A stretch of 64,000 nucleotides of DNA from Novosphingopyxis baekryungensis DSM 16222 (GTDB taxonomy: Bacteria > Pseudomonadota > Alphaproteobacteria > Sphingomonadales > Sphingomonadaceae). The stretch lies in contig NZ_ATUR01000006.1 in assembly GCF_000420305.1 (NCBI RefSeq), positions 206,588-270,587 of the forward strand. The letters run 5' to 3'. Numbering within the stretch: the first letter of the stretch is position 1; every line of letters starts with the position of its first letter. A model generated the notes under the pieces. It did no database searches. It was not told the DNA's origin and was given only the letters and a program-made list of their open reading frames with translations. This document shows positions 25,281 through 34,830 of the stretch, piece after piece. A program made the translations under genes and the position numbers.

Positions 25281-26693
25281 TCAGTCGGTGTCGATAAGCC
25301 TGGGGCCGCCGCTGCCCATGAAATCGGCAAGATTGCGGTGCAGGTTGATGACCTTCTGCTCCTGATGCGGATTGGGTAGCGGACCGCGGAAGCCGGAGCT
25401 TTTCATGCCTTTGTGGACATATTGCATATTGTCGAAGTCCTGCTGCAGCACGAGGCCCCAGTTCTCACCCGTCGGATCGGCATGAACCCATTCGGTTTCC
25501 GGGGCTTCACCCTCGGGAAACCGTTCGAGCGCATAGCTTTCGAAAATGCACTTGTTCGGATCGTCACCATAAGGGCGCACGCGATAGCACAGCGCAAAAG
25601 TCGCGCCGTGAAGGATGTTCTGATTGGGGAACAGTCCCCAGGCCAGGCCGGACTCCTTCTGGATATCCGCCGGGATATCCGGCCAGATCACGCCACGCTT
25701 GGCATCGTCTGCCTTGGCTGACTTGATCCAGTGCGCGATGACATCGGCAGACGAAGTGCCCTCGGGCAGCTCTTCCTCCAGGCGGCTCGCCGCGGCGACC
25801 AGCGTCTCTGTGGAGGCCGAATAATTCACCGTCTCGTAATTGGTCTTGATCAGCTGATAGGTGGAAATACGCGGATCGAGGCCGCTTTTGCCGGACCGCG
25901 TGGTGCCACCGCTGGTCTCTCCGGCATCCTGGTCTCGCACATCGTAACCGGATACCGAATGAAGGCCGAATTGCTTGGAATAGGCATAATAATCGCCGAA
26001 TTCGAGCAACTGCGTGTGCGTGCCGGCAACATGATAGGGCTCCAGAAACGCTTCGATGGCGACCTTCCAGTTGCAATCGTAGATCGCCCATTGGCGCCAT
26101 TTGTAACGCATCTTGGACAGCTCGTGCGCTTCCAGCACATCGCCGGCAAAGCCCATCCAGTCCTTCAGGGGAACGGCATCCTTATCCATATTGATATAGA
26201 TGAAGCCGCCCCAGCTATCGACCTGCACCTCGGACAAACAGGTCATCTCCGGTGTCAGCTTGTCGTGCCAGTCCTGCTGGTCGAGAATATAGGTGTTGTT
26301 GCCGTCGCTATCGAAGCTCCAGCCGTGGAAGCCGCAGATGAAACTCTTGCGGTTATTCCCGCGCACATCATGGATCTTGCCGGGCATCATGTCCGGAACC
26401 GACACCAACTGGCGGCCGCGGTGCGGGCAGACATTGTGGAACGCCTTGAGCGACCCGTCATCCTTGCGCAGGATGATGACGGACTCGTCGGCCACATTAT
26501 AGGTCATCCAATCACCCGGATCGGGCAAATCCTCTTCCCGTTCGACCATCTGCCAGATGCGGGGCCACAGGCGCTTCTTCTCGTTTTCCAGATAATCACG
26601 GCTGAAAAATGGCTCGGTCGGATAGGTAACCAGCTTCTCGTCATCCATGTCGGACGCGCTGATCACGCGCTCGATTTTTTCCGGTTTATTCAT
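25281..26693 (-). CDS. Rieske non-heme iron oxygenase, catalytic (alpha) subunit
   Basis: A 470-residue oxygenase. The Rieske [2Fe-2S] ligands are Cys89, His91, Cys120 and His123 (CPHRG ... CGFHGW). The mononuclear iron site has His221 and His226 in EPYHVAGTH and an Asp near 419 in QQDFD. It belongs to the ring-hydroxylating oxygenase family, yet no beta subunit, ferredoxin or reductase gene accompanies it, so it probably works as a homotrimer with electron carriers from elsewhere. It sits in the nine-gene run, 21 bases after the FAD monooxygenase gene. The substrate class cannot be read; the neighbours suggest a polycyclic or terpenoid acid. Confidence 0.92.
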   Translation of the reverse strand: MNKPEKIERVISASDMDDEKLVTYPTEPFFSRDYLENEKKRLWPRIWQMVEREEDLPDPGDWMTYNVADESVIILRKDDGSLKAFHNVCPHRGRQLVSVPDMMPGKIHDVRGNNRKSFICGFHGWSFDSDGNNTYILDQQDWHDKLTPEMTCLSEVQVDSWGGFIYINMDKDAVPLKDWMGFAGDVLEAHELSKMRYKWRQWAIYDCNWKVAIEAFLEPYHVAGTHTQLLEFGDYYAYSKQFGLHSVSGYDVRDQDAGETSGGTTRSGKSGLDPRISTYQLIKTNYETVNYSASTETLVAAASRLEEELPEGTSSADVIAHWIKSAKADDAKRGVIWPDIPADIQKESGLAWGLFPNQNILHGATFALCYRVRPYGDDPNKCIFESYALERFPEGEAPETEWVHADPTGENWGLVLQQDFDNMQYVHKGMKSSGFRGPLPNPHQEQKVINLHRNLADFMGSGGPRLIDTD

Positions 26694-26714
26694 CTCAGGT
26701 CTCCGATCGCACCT

Positions 26715-28559
26715 TCAGTTTGCATCTTCCGGAACACGGACATCCATGCCGGGCATGTCACCAGAATCGCGCCACTCTTTCAGCATGTTCAGAAAGTCAT
26801 GCCAGCCCGCACCCCATGGCCGGAAAAGCCCCCATTTATGGTCTTTGGCGCCTTCATTATTGAAATAGCTTGGCGGGCAGGCATTCAGGAAAGCCGATTG
26901 ATCGATCGTCGTCTCTTCGAAATGACGGACATAATCATCCATCGCCTGCTTGCTGGGCTCCACCTGTTCGGCACCGCGCTTGAGCGCCTCGGCGATGATC
27001 CAGGCGATATGCTCGCCCTGCCGACCGAACTGCTCGGTCACCGAGGCGTTGAGGCCGCCTTGAATATAGCCGATGAAAAACTGGTTCGGAAATCCATGGG
27101 TCATCGTGCCGTGCAGGGTGAGCGGCCCGTCGGACCAATGGTCATATAGCGAGAGGCCGCCGCGCCCCTCGACGCGGTCGATCCCCCAGCGCCGGTCGAG
27201 ATCGCTCGTCACCTCGAAACCGCTGGCGAAGATGATGCTGTCGCAGGCATATTCCTGCCCGTTGGCGACGAAGCCCCGTTCCGTCAGCCGCTCGATCCCG
27301 CGCGTTTCGGACACGTCGATCAGATCGACATTATCCCGATTGAAGGCGGGATAAAAGGCGTCGCTGGAAAGCGGGCGCTTGCACATGAAATAATAATAGG
27401 GGCGCAGCGCCTCGGCCGTCGCGCCGTCTTCCACCATTTCGTCCACGCGCCGACGCAGCCGCTCCATGACACGGTGATCCATGATGCTGCGGCGTTTGAG
27501 AAACTCTTCCTGATCGATCTGCGGCCAGCCCTCTTCGCCAAGCTCGGCCGCCATGTTGCGGCTGATCTCGGTCCAGAAATCCTGCACCATGTCCTCGTCG
27601 TCCGGGCCATAGGTTTCCATGGCACCCTTGTGGAAATTGTCCCGCCGCTGGGCCTGCCAGCCGCTCGGCTGGGATCGAAACCAATCCTCGTCCGTCTCCG
27701 GGTTCGGGCGTGCGTCCACCGTGGCCGGGGTGCGTTGGATGACGTAGAGATGTTCCGCATGTTCGGCGAGGCGCGGCACCGCCTGAATGGCCGTGGCCCC
27801 GGTGCCGACGATCGCCACCTTCTGATCGCCCAATTTGTCCAGCACGGGATTTTCCGCCGTGCCGCCGGTATAGTCATAATCCCAGCGCGCGGTGTGGAAA
27901 AGTCGCCCCTTATACGCATCCATGCCCTGCAATGCCGGCAGTTTCGGCATGTTGAGCACACCATTGGCCATTACCACGAAGCGCGCCTTGATCTGGTCGC
28001 CGCGATTGGTCGTCACCTGCCAACGGCTTGTGCGATCGTCCCACACAAGATCGGTAACCTGCGTATGGAACAGCCCCTTTTCGGCAAAACCGAACTGCTC
28101 CGCTATCTGCCGGATATATCCCTGGATCTCGCGGCCATCGGCGAACTTTTTGGACGGGAGGAAACCGGTTTCCTCCAGCAGCGGCAGATAGCAGTAGGAA
28201 TCATTGTCACACTGAATGCCGGGATAGCGATTCCAGTACCAGACGCCGCCGAAATCGCCCGCGGTATCGAGCATGCGAAAATCGGTCACACCCGCCTGCA
28301 TCAGATGATACGCCGCCAGAACGCCGCCGAAGCCGGCCCCCAGCACGACGACATCGATCTCATCGCTTATCGCTTCGCGCGGCGCGACATCCTGATGCGG
28401 ATCGCGTGAATAATCGGGCAGATTGGCGCCCTGCGGCTTCACATAATCGCGCTGACCCTGTGGTCGCAAACGCCGTTCGCGCTCCTCAGCATAGCGCGCA
28501 ACCATGGAATCGACGTCTATCTCTTCGATCGGCGGCACATCGCTTTTCTTCAAACGCAT
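26715..28559 (-). CDS. FAD-dependent Baeyer-Villiger-type monooxygenase
   Basis: A 614-residue flavoprotein with two Rossmann motifs (GAGFGG at 74-79 and GTGATA at 252-257) and between them the type I Baeyer-Villiger fingerprint YKGRLFHTARWD (216-227). It should insert oxygen beside a ketone to make an ester or lactone, using NADPH. An N-terminal stretch of about 65 residues precedes the FAD domain, as in cyclopentadecanone- and steroid-type enzymes. ATG 28559 has GAGG seven bases before it; the longer frame has no ribosome site. Encoded in the same run as the KstD-like flavoprotein and the Rieske enzyme. A ketone on a ring or side chain is the expected substrate. Confidence 0.9.
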   Translation of the reverse strand: MRLKKSDVPPIEEIDVDSMVARYAEERERRLRPQGQRDYVKPQGANLPDYSRDPHQDVAPREAISDEIDVVVLGAGFGGVLAAYHLMQAGVTDFRMLDTAGDFGGVWYWNRYPGIQCDNDSYCYLPLLEETGFLPSKKFADGREIQGYIRQIAEQFGFAEKGLFHTQVTDLVWDDRTSRWQVTTNRGDQIKARFVVMANGVLNMPKLPALQGMDAYKGRLFHTARWDYDYTGGTAENPVLDKLGDQKVAIVGTGATAIQAVPRLAEHAEHLYVIQRTPATVDARPNPETDEDWFRSQPSGWQAQRRDNFHKGAMETYGPDDEDMVQDFWTEISRNMAAELGEEGWPQIDQEEFLKRRSIMDHRVMERLRRRVDEMVEDGATAEALRPYYYFMCKRPLSSDAFYPAFNRDNVDLIDVSETRGIERLTERGFVANGQEYACDSIIFASGFEVTSDLDRRWGIDRVEGRGGLSLYDHWSDGPLTLHGTMTHGFPNQFFIGYIQGGLNASVTEQFGRQGEHIAWIIAEALKRGAEQVEPSKQAMDDYVRHFEETTIDQSAFLNACPPSYFNNEGAKDHKWGLFRPWGAGWHDFLNMLKEWRDSGDMPGMDVRVPEDAN

Positions 28560-28685
28560 TGCTATCCTCGCATCACTTTGAAACGACGATAGACCAATCG
28601 ATGCGCGCTGTGTGCGATGTGCGGCCATCGCCCCGGATTATCGCGGCGGCGATAGCGGGCCGTGGCTCTTGCGGCCGGCCATGGC

Positions 28686-29141
28686 TCAGCCCGCTGCGTG
28701 AAACCGCCCGAGGCCGTCCTGTTCGCTCAGCGGCCCCGACAGATCAATCGGACCGCGATATTTCAACGTCCAAGACCGCTCCGCGAACGTCCACTCGCCC
28801 GCCGCTTCAACATATCGGTCATGATAGGTGCCGACGGTAAAAAATTGCGTGCCATCCGGCATCCATGCAAATTCGGTCATCGTGACACGGCCTGCTATTG
28901 CCTCATCCTCGGCGCGCAGGATCGGCTGCCCGGTTATCAGATGGACATGTTCGCATCGCCCCAGCAGCTGCACGCAGGCTTGCTCGATCGCTTCGCGCCC
29001 GGAGAAATCATGGCCCGCGATGGACCATCGTCCCTGGCTGGCAAAGCAGGCCGCGAATTCCTCTGCGTCCTGCCGCCAGGCAGCATCCGCAAAACGTGCA
29101 TGGAGCTGTCGAATAGCAAAATCAGCGGCGATCATGTCCAT
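28686..29141 (-). CDS. SnoaL/NTF2-like protein
   Basis: A 151-residue NTF2-fold protein (helix AIRQLHARFADAAWRQD, FSGREAIEQACVQLLG, and a closing WTFAERSWTLKYRG). Related folds include ketosteroid isomerases and SnoaL-type cyclases. A HVHLITGQP segment follows the helix that carries the catalytic Asp in such enzymes, but no certain active site is visible. ATG 29141 (MDMIAADF) follows AGGGA. It lies 16 bases after the KstD-like gene, which suggests that it acts on the product of that enzyme, for example moving a double bond. This is inference. Confidence 0.8.
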   Translation of the reverse strand: MDMIAADFAIRQLHARFADAAWRQDAEEFAACFASQGRWSIAGHDFSGREAIEQACVQLLGRCEHVHLITGQPILRAEDEAIAGRVTMTEFAWMPDGTQFFTVGTYHDRYVEAAGEWTFAERSWTLKYRGPIDLSGPLSEQDGLGRFHAAG

Positions 29142-29157
29142 GGTCGATCCCTGTTCC

Positions 29158-30846
29158 TTAGGCTGCATTATCCAGACCGGCGGCGTGACGTGCGGCGATA
29201 TATCCAAAAGTCACCGCCGGTCCGATGCTCGCGCCGGCCCCCGCATAGACATTGCCCATGACCGATGCCGTCGATACGCCGGTGGCATACAATCCTTCGA
29301 TCACGGATCCGTCCTGGCGCAGCACGCGCCCGCATTCGTCGGTCACCGCGCCGCCGTAGGTGCTGACATCGCCGGGAACGACCGGCACAGCGTAAAAAGG
29401 GCCTTTCGCGACGGTGCCCAGAGAAGGCTCTGCCGAGAAAGGATCGCCCACGAAGCCGCAGCCATCATAAGCGCGCGCGCCGCGATGGAATTGCGCATCC
29501 TCTCCATTGGCCACGAAACCGTTCCACTGCGTAATCGTGTCTGAGAGACGGGCTGGGTCGACATCGATGCTGTGCGCCAGCCCCCGGATGCTATCCGATT
29601 TGTGCAAATAGCGCTCTTCGATCCAGCGCTTGGGCGGCTTCTTGTCGATAAACTGGCCGGCCACCTGATATTTGGCGGTATATTGGGAGTCGAAGATAGC
29701 CCAGCTTGGCACCGCGGGCACCTCGCGATGCCGTTTCAGCATGGTTTCGCAATAGAGTTCGTACGAGCCGCCTTCGTTCATATAACGGACGCCGGACTGA
29801 TCGACCAAAATGGCATGCGGCTTGCCGGTAAGGCCCTGTGCACCAGGCAGCACATAATTCGCTTCGCTGCCGGGCGAGATCGTGGCCTGGTAACCGACCA
29901 TCTGGTCCATCTGGGCAAGCTGCGCGCCAATCCGCTCCATTTCCTTGTGCAGATCGCCGGTGTCTCCCTCCGGCACCAGGCTCCATTCCGAATTGGTGCC
30001 TGGCATGTATCGGTCACGCATGGCCTGGTTTTTGGCAAAGCCACCGGCATTGACAAGCACGCCGCGCGAGGCACGAATGACCTTCTGCCCGCCATCAACG
30101 CTCACGGCGACGCCGACCACGGCATCCTGATCGGTGACCAGCTGCGTCACGGCCGCCTCGAACCTGATCGTGGTGCCGGCATCGATCGCAGCCTTGAACA
30201 GGCGGCCCTGCAGGGCGGCGCCCGCGGTCGTAAATTTGCGGCCCAGCAATTTGTCCTTGATGGTGCGCAGCGCCATGCGCAGCATCATCTTGCCAGCTTC
30301 CGGATTGGTCCGGCGATGCCCCATCTTCATGGCATCGGCCAAGAGCACATTATATTCGGCAAATCCCTTGCGCAGCCGGCTCTGCATCGGGCCCAATTGC
30401 TTCAGATCGAACGGTTCGGCCACCACCGTTCGGGTGGTTTTGCAGCCGCCGGGCAACTCGTCATAATAATCGGGCCAGAATTCCGGGCCCCGCCGCAGCG
30501 CCACCCCTTGCGCCACCAGAAAGTCCACCGCTCTGGGGCCTGCCTCCAGAAACGCCCGGCGCTTGGCGGGGCTTGTTCCGGAAGCTGGCGCACCATCGAG
30601 TTCCTGCAGGGCATCGAGATATCGCTCGGCCTTCGCAAGGTCATCATCCTCCCCCTCTGCCAGCATGAACGGATTGGCCGGCACCCACATGACGCCACCG
30701 GATTTGGCCGTCGTCCCGCCTGCAAATCCGGTCTTCTCGAGGATCAGAACGGAATAGCCAGCCTCTCGCATGACCAGTGCGGAAGCGAACGACCCCGCTC
30801 CGCTGCCGACGACAATCCAGTCAAACGTCTCATCAAAGGGGGGCAT
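29158..30846 (-). CDS. FAD-dependent dehydrogenase of the 3-ketosteroid-Delta1-dehydrogenase/fumarate reductase family
   Basis: A 562-residue flavoprotein with the FAD loop GSGAGS (residues 14-19), TTAKSGGVMWVP, and a C-terminal FAD element GNVYAGAGASIGPAVTFGYIA. In 3-ketosteroid-Delta1-dehydrogenases a Tyr and a Gly four residues later in this last element, and a Tyr in the region here reading VRYMNEGGSY, belong to the active site; both patterns are visible. It may therefore desaturate a 3-keto ring, though related enzymes reduce fumarate-like acids. It is encoded 12 bases after the hotdog dehydratase. No signal peptide or heme motif is present. Substrate assignment is tentative. Confidence 0.83.
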   Translation of the reverse strand: MPPFDETFDWIVVGSGAGSFASALVMREAGYSVLILEKTGFAGGTTAKSGGVMWVPANPFMLAEGEDDDLAKAERYLDALQELDGAPASGTSPAKRRAFLEAGPRAVDFLVAQGVALRRGPEFWPDYYDELPGGCKTTRTVVAEPFDLKQLGPMQSRLRKGFAEYNVLLADAMKMGHRRTNPEAGKMMLRMALRTIKDKLLGRKFTTAGAALQGRLFKAAIDAGTTIRFEAAVTQLVTDQDAVVGVAVSVDGGQKVIRASRGVLVNAGGFAKNQAMRDRYMPGTNSEWSLVPEGDTGDLHKEMERIGAQLAQMDQMVGYQATISPGSEANYVLPGAQGLTGKPHAILVDQSGVRYMNEGGSYELYCETMLKRHREVPAVPSWAIFDSQYTAKYQVAGQFIDKKPPKRWIEERYLHKSDSIRGLAHSIDVDPARLSDTITQWNGFVANGEDAQFHRGARAYDGCGFVGDPFSAEPSLGTVAKGPFYAVPVVPGDVSTYGGAVTDECGRVLRQDGSVIEGLYATGVSTASVMGNVYAGAGASIGPAVTFGYIAARHAAGLDNAA

Positions 30847-30858
30847 GATCTGTGGCGA

Positions 30859-32028
30859 TCAATCAGGTTTCTTCGGCAAGGCAATTTCGGCCGTGCCCGT
30901 CGCCATCACCGTGCCCGCCTGGTTTTCCATCCGGTGCTTGATGTGGATGAGATGGCGGCCATGCTCGTCAACCGACTTGTCGGTCACTTCGGCAGTCTGG
31001 ATCGTGATATCGCCCGTCAGTGCCGGGCCGCGATAATTGCCGATGGTGTGCACCACCATGCCGAACTCCCCTGCCCAGCCTGCCAGATAGTCGATGATCC
31101 ATGATCCCATCGAGGCGCCATATCCATAGCCCCGCGGCATGCCGATCCGGCGCGCCCATTTGGGAAACAGATGGCCACGCGATGGACCGATATAGGCGCC
31201 GTCCGTGAGCTCTGGATTGATCAACATCATCCCGGGATCATTTTCATATCCGGCCATTTCGCGCGTGAAGCCCATAGCTTCCAGATCCTGTTCGCGAAAC
31301 TGCATCGCACCCCATGTGTTCATGTAGAATGCGCGCCATTCGGTGGTGAAGCTGGCAATCGAGTGGGGACCGAACACACGCTCCGGCAGCTGATCGCCCA
31401 CCGCGATATCATCCCACCAGCGCTCGCCATGGCCAAGATCATGCAGCATCTTGATCCAGCCGAACTTGCGCTCTTCCAGCGTCTGCAGCTCTTCGTCGCT
31501 CCATTCCGGATCGTCCGCCTGCTCCACATTGGTGCTCTGTCCGCCCGCTTCCGCGCCGTAACGGATCGTGGTGGAGCGCTGGGTGGCGATCGCTTCGCCG
31601 TTCTGGTTGGAATAATGATTGTCGCCGCGTTGAAAGCAGGTTTCCCCCGCAAAGCCGGTTTCCTTCACCGCATAGTCGAAGGGAACGCTCTGCACGGAAA
31701 TATGATCGCCCGGCTTGATCTGCGGGCCGTTGAACCACCACTCATCCCCGCCGAACAACAGATGCGAATCCGGGATTTTGCCGACGCAGGCCGGCACCGC
31801 GCCATGCCCCCCATCACAAGCGATCGCGAAGCTCTGCGGTGCGATGATCCCGTTCCACCGACTGGCCTGCGCGTAATCGGGATCATAATGCAGCAGGTTG
31901 GGATAATGCATGGCATGTGCCCAGCGCCGGATATCATTGGTGGCGATCGGCTCGCGCAGCGTCGAGACATCCATGGCCTTGCCGAGATACTGGTCGATAT
32001 CGCTGAAATCGAGTTTTTGGGTCGCCAT
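30859..32028 (-). CDS. FAS1-like (MaoC) double-hotdog dehydratase
   Basis: A 389-residue protein of two hotdog domains, paralogous to the one at 16718-17860. Matching features are the N-terminal helix-turn region ATNDIRRWAHAMHYPNLLHYDPDYA and the second-domain WLTHH-like element reading YGYGASMGSWIIDYL. It is expected to hydrate an enoyl-CoA that is bulky or cyclic. GAGGATGG stands before the ATG. It lies between the acyl-CoA ligase (71 bases upstream) and the KstD-like gene (12 bases downstream), so activation, hydration and oxidation are co-expressed. Confidence 0.82.
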   Translation of the reverse strand: MATQKLDFSDIDQYLGKAMDVSTLREPIATNDIRRWAHAMHYPNLLHYDPDYAQASRWNGIIAPQSFAIACDGGHGAVPACVGKIPDSHLLFGGDEWWFNGPQIKPGDHISVQSVPFDYAVKETGFAGETCFQRGDNHYSNQNGEAIATQRSTTIRYGAEAGGQSTNVEQADDPEWSDEELQTLEERKFGWIKMLHDLGHGERWWDDIAVGDQLPERVFGPHSIASFTTEWRAFYMNTWGAMQFREQDLEAMGFTREMAGYENDPGMMLINPELTDGAYIGPSRGHLFPKWARRIGMPRGYGYGASMGSWIIDYLAGWAGEFGMVVHTIGNYRGPALTGDITIQTAEVTDKSVDEHGRHLIHIKHRMENQAGTVMATGTAEIALPKKPD

Positions 32029-32099
32029 GTCATTCCATCCTCTTGATACGGCCCCTTTGGTTGGGCCTCAGGGTTGGCAAGACAAGCAGGCGGGCCGCC

Positions 32100-33593
32100 T
32101 TATCGGTGCAGCGATGCAGACGGCCCGGCAAACAGATCGCGTACCGCGCTCCTGTCCGTCTTGAACGACACCGTGCGGGGCAAGTTGGCAACAAAGCGCC
32201 ATGCGGCAGGCACATGGGTTGCCGGGAGAGTGCGGCGTATATGCGCTTCCAGCTCTGCCGATGAGGGCGGTTCCAGCCCCGGCTTCAGCACGACGGCGGC
32301 GGCAGGAAGTTGCAGGAGCCGCCGATCGTCGATCCCGACAACGGAAACATCCGCGACAGCGGGATGCGTGCGCAGCGCTTCTTCCACCGCCTCCGGCATA
32401 ATTTTGAAACCGCCGCGCATGATCGCTCCATCGGAACGTCCGTGGAGATACAGAAATCCGTCCGCGTCGATCGTCCCCAGATCGGAGGTGACGATCCAGT
32501 CTCCGCCCATGCGCGGGCAGAGCACTTCCACCGTTCCCGACGCGCCGGATGGTGCCAGCGTGCCACTATCCTCATCCCGTATGCGCAGCTTGGCGCCTCC
32601 GATGGGGCGGCCGACACTGCCGGACTTTCCAGCACCATAGGCTTCACGCAATGGAAGCGTCATCGCTGACACCGGCCCGCCGAATTCGGTGGCGCCATAG
32701 GTTTGCAGAACGGGAATGCCGTACCGATCCTCGAATGTCTTCTGCACTTGCGGATTGACCGGCGCGGCTCCTGTCGAGAAATACCGCAGCGAAGAGAGAT
32801 CCTCTTCCGGCACGTCGTCGGCGAGGATCATCGCCAGGGCAGCCGGCGGGCCACCACTGGCCTGTGGACGGAATTCCACCACATAATCGCGCCAGTCCGC
32901 CACCGTGAAACGCTCTAGAAGGATCACCGATCGGCCGCGCAGAAAGGATGTTGCGAGGGTATACAGGCCGGAAATATTGCTCATCGGAAAACACAGGAGG
33001 GTCGGTGGGCCTTCCGCCCCAACGCGCTGCTTGGCCTGCCGGATATAATCCAGCACCACATCATATCCGATGGTAAAATGCTTGGGCGGACCGGTCGTCC
33101 CGCTGGTGAGTATTTCCAGCGCCGGGATGGCAGATGCACTCGCTGATGCTGTTCGCGCCGGGCAAATGCATGTGCTTCCATCGTCAGCCAGCGCGATGCC
33201 GGCGACGCCTTTTGCGTCGAGGATATCAATTAGCTCGGAGGAGAAATCGTCCCGGTCCATAATGATGGCAGAGACCGGCAGCGCCCGGATCGATGCCGCG
33301 ACTGCCTCGCCGGACTGAAAGGGATAGACCATGGTCACCCTCCGGCGGGTGGCCATCAACGCCAGGAAGGCCGACAGCGCCGTTGGCCTGTTGCGCGGCG
33401 CGAAAGCCACCGCCGCATCGGGCGCCACCCCGGCTTGCAGTAGCTTTTCGGTCAATGCCGCCGCGTGGCGCGCAACGTCCGTCCAGTCTATCCAACGGTC
33501 ACCATCGCGAATGGCGGGCCCCGTTTGGCGCAATGTCCGACGGCAAATATCGGCCAGGGCATGGGAAGGATCGGCATCGTCCTTGAAGGCCAC
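32100..33593 (-). CDS. AMP-forming acyl-CoA synthetase
   Basis: A ligase of about 497 residues with the phosphate loop LTSGTTGPPKHF, YGATEFGGP, TSDLGTIDADGFLYLHGRSDGAIMRGG and a C-terminal SFKTDRSAVRDL element bearing the late lysine. It converts a carboxylate to its CoA thioester. No in-frame ATG exists near the N-terminus; GTG 33593 (VAFKDDADPS), which follows TAGGAG by 11 bases, is my choice, with TTG 33698 as the longest option. It is the first gene of the nine-gene minus-strand run and divergent from the DapB-like gene, so the promoter of the run should lie at 33594-33781. Confidence 0.86.
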   Translation of the reverse strand: MAFKDDADPSHALADICRRTLRQTGPAIRDGDRWIDWTDVARHAAALTEKLLQAGVAPDAAVAFAPRNRPTALSAFLALMATRRRVTMVYPFQSGEAVAASIRALPVSAIIMDRDDFSSELIDILDAKGVAGIALADDGSTCICPARTASASASAIPALEILTSGTTGPPKHFTIGYDVVLDYIRQAKQRVGAEGPPTLLCFPMSNISGLYTLATSFLRGRSVILLERFTVADWRDYVVEFRPQASGGPPAALAMILADDVPEEDLSSLRYFSTGAAPVNPQVQKTFEDRYGIPVLQTYGATEFGGPVSAMTLPLREAYGAGKSGSVGRPIGGAKLRIRDEDSGTLAPSGASGTVEVLCPRMGGDWIVTSDLGTIDADGFLYLHGRSDGAIMRGGFKIMPEAVEEALRTHPAVADVSVVGIDDRRLLQLPAAAVVLKPGLEPPSSAELEAHIRRTLPATHVPAAWRFVANLPRTVSFKTDRSAVRDLFAGPSASLHR

Positions 33594-33781
33594 GATCTGG
33601 TTCACTCCTACAGCGCGGCTCGGCACATGAAACGCCGCCGAGAGCCAGGATAGGTTTCCGCTGGCTCTGGTCAAAATGAACGATGTTTGCCGGACCAAGC
33701 ATCGCCACCGCGCTTCTTTATCGGGCCGCTGGACGCGGCGGGCCTGCGATCTCTCAATTGCTGCGTCACGGGAGGTGCAGC

Positions 33782-34825
33782 ATGACGGTTCTGAGAATAG
33801 TTCAGTGGACGACGGGCAAAGTGGGTATGCAGGCGCTCCGTGCGATCATGGACGATCCGCGCCTCGAACTGGTTGGTCTGTTTGCGCACAGCGCCGGCAA
33901 GGTCGGCCGGGATGCCGGCGAGCTGGTCGGTCGCGGCGCGGCACATGTAATCGCCACCGCAGACATAACGGATATCATCGCGCTGAAGCCGGACGCCGTG
34001 ATCTACACGCCGTTCAAGAGCGATATGGACAATGTGCTCCTATTGCTGCGATCCGGCATCAATGTGGTCAGCACCAACCTGTTCATCGATTCCGGCGGCA
34101 TGACCGGCGATAACCGCGCGCGTCTGCTGGCCGCGTGCATTGAGGGCAAAAGCTCTCTCTTCATAACCGGGGTAAATCCGGGCTGGATCAACATGGTCAC
34201 CGCCGGGCTGACCTCGGTCTGTCGTCGCGTCGATCACATCAGTGTGCGCGAATCTGCTGACGTCTCCAACTATGCCTCGCGCGAAACCTGGGTAGCGCAG
34301 GGCATGGGGCAAACGGAGGTGAATGACGATGTGATCGCGGTGGCGAGAGGCGCGCTCATCTCCTTTCGCGATGCCGTGCTGCGTCTGGCAGAGGCCTTGA
34401 GCCTGCCGCTTGATGATGTCGATTTCGAGCTTGAGCACGCAGTCACATCGGAAACGGTCGATCTCGGCTTCATGAGTTTGCCAAAGGGCAGTAATGGCGC
34501 CCTGCGCGCCGAGTGGGTTGGGAAAGCCGATGGATGTGAACGGATCCGCCTCAGCGTCTCATGGTATCTAACCCGCGCGCTGGACAGCGACTGGACCTTC
34601 GACGACGAGCATTATCACATCGATATCGATGGGGAGCCCAGCATCCGGACGATCATCGATTTCGTGGCACCGGAATGGAAGGGCAGCGACTGGAGCATCC
34701 TGACAGCGCTGCCCGCCGTGAACGCCATATCCGCCGTCGTCGCAGCACAGCCCGGCATCTTGGGACCAGCAGACGTGCCTTTGATATCTGCCGCGCGCGC
34801 CGCGTGGAGTGGTACGCCGGACTAG
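33782..34825 (+). CDS. DapB-like NAD(P)-dependent oxidoreductase
   Basis: A 347-residue protein with an N-terminal Rossmann fold like dihydrodipicolinate reductase (VLRIVQWTTGKVGMQALRAI) and a C-terminal region as in 2,4-diaminopentanoate dehydrogenases. Members of this group in actinobacteria and sphingomonads are poorly known and often neighbour P450 or steroid genes. It probably oxidises or reduces a substrate with NAD(P); nothing more specific can be read. GGGAGG stands seven bases before the ATG, which removes a longer upstream extension. It is divergent from the acyl-CoA ligase at 32100 and converges with the lipoprotein gene, the stops being five bases apart. Confidence 0.82.
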   Translation: MTVLRIVQWTTGKVGMQALRAIMDDPRLELVGLFAHSAGKVGRDAGELVGRGAAHVIATADITDIIALKPDAVIYTPFKSDMDNVLLLLRSGINVVSTNLFIDSGGMTGDNRARLLAACIEGKSSLFITGVNPGWINMVTAGLTSVCRRVDHISVRESADVSNYASRETWVAQGMGQTEVNDDVIAVARGALISFRDAVLRLAEALSLPLDDVDFELEHAVTSETVDLGFMSLPKGSNGALRAEWVGKADGCERIRLSVSWYLTRALDSDWTFDDEHYHIDIDGEPSIRTIIDFVAPEWKGSDWSILTALPAVNAISAVVAAQPGILGPADVPLISAARAAWSGTPD

Positions 34826-34830
34826 CGGTT

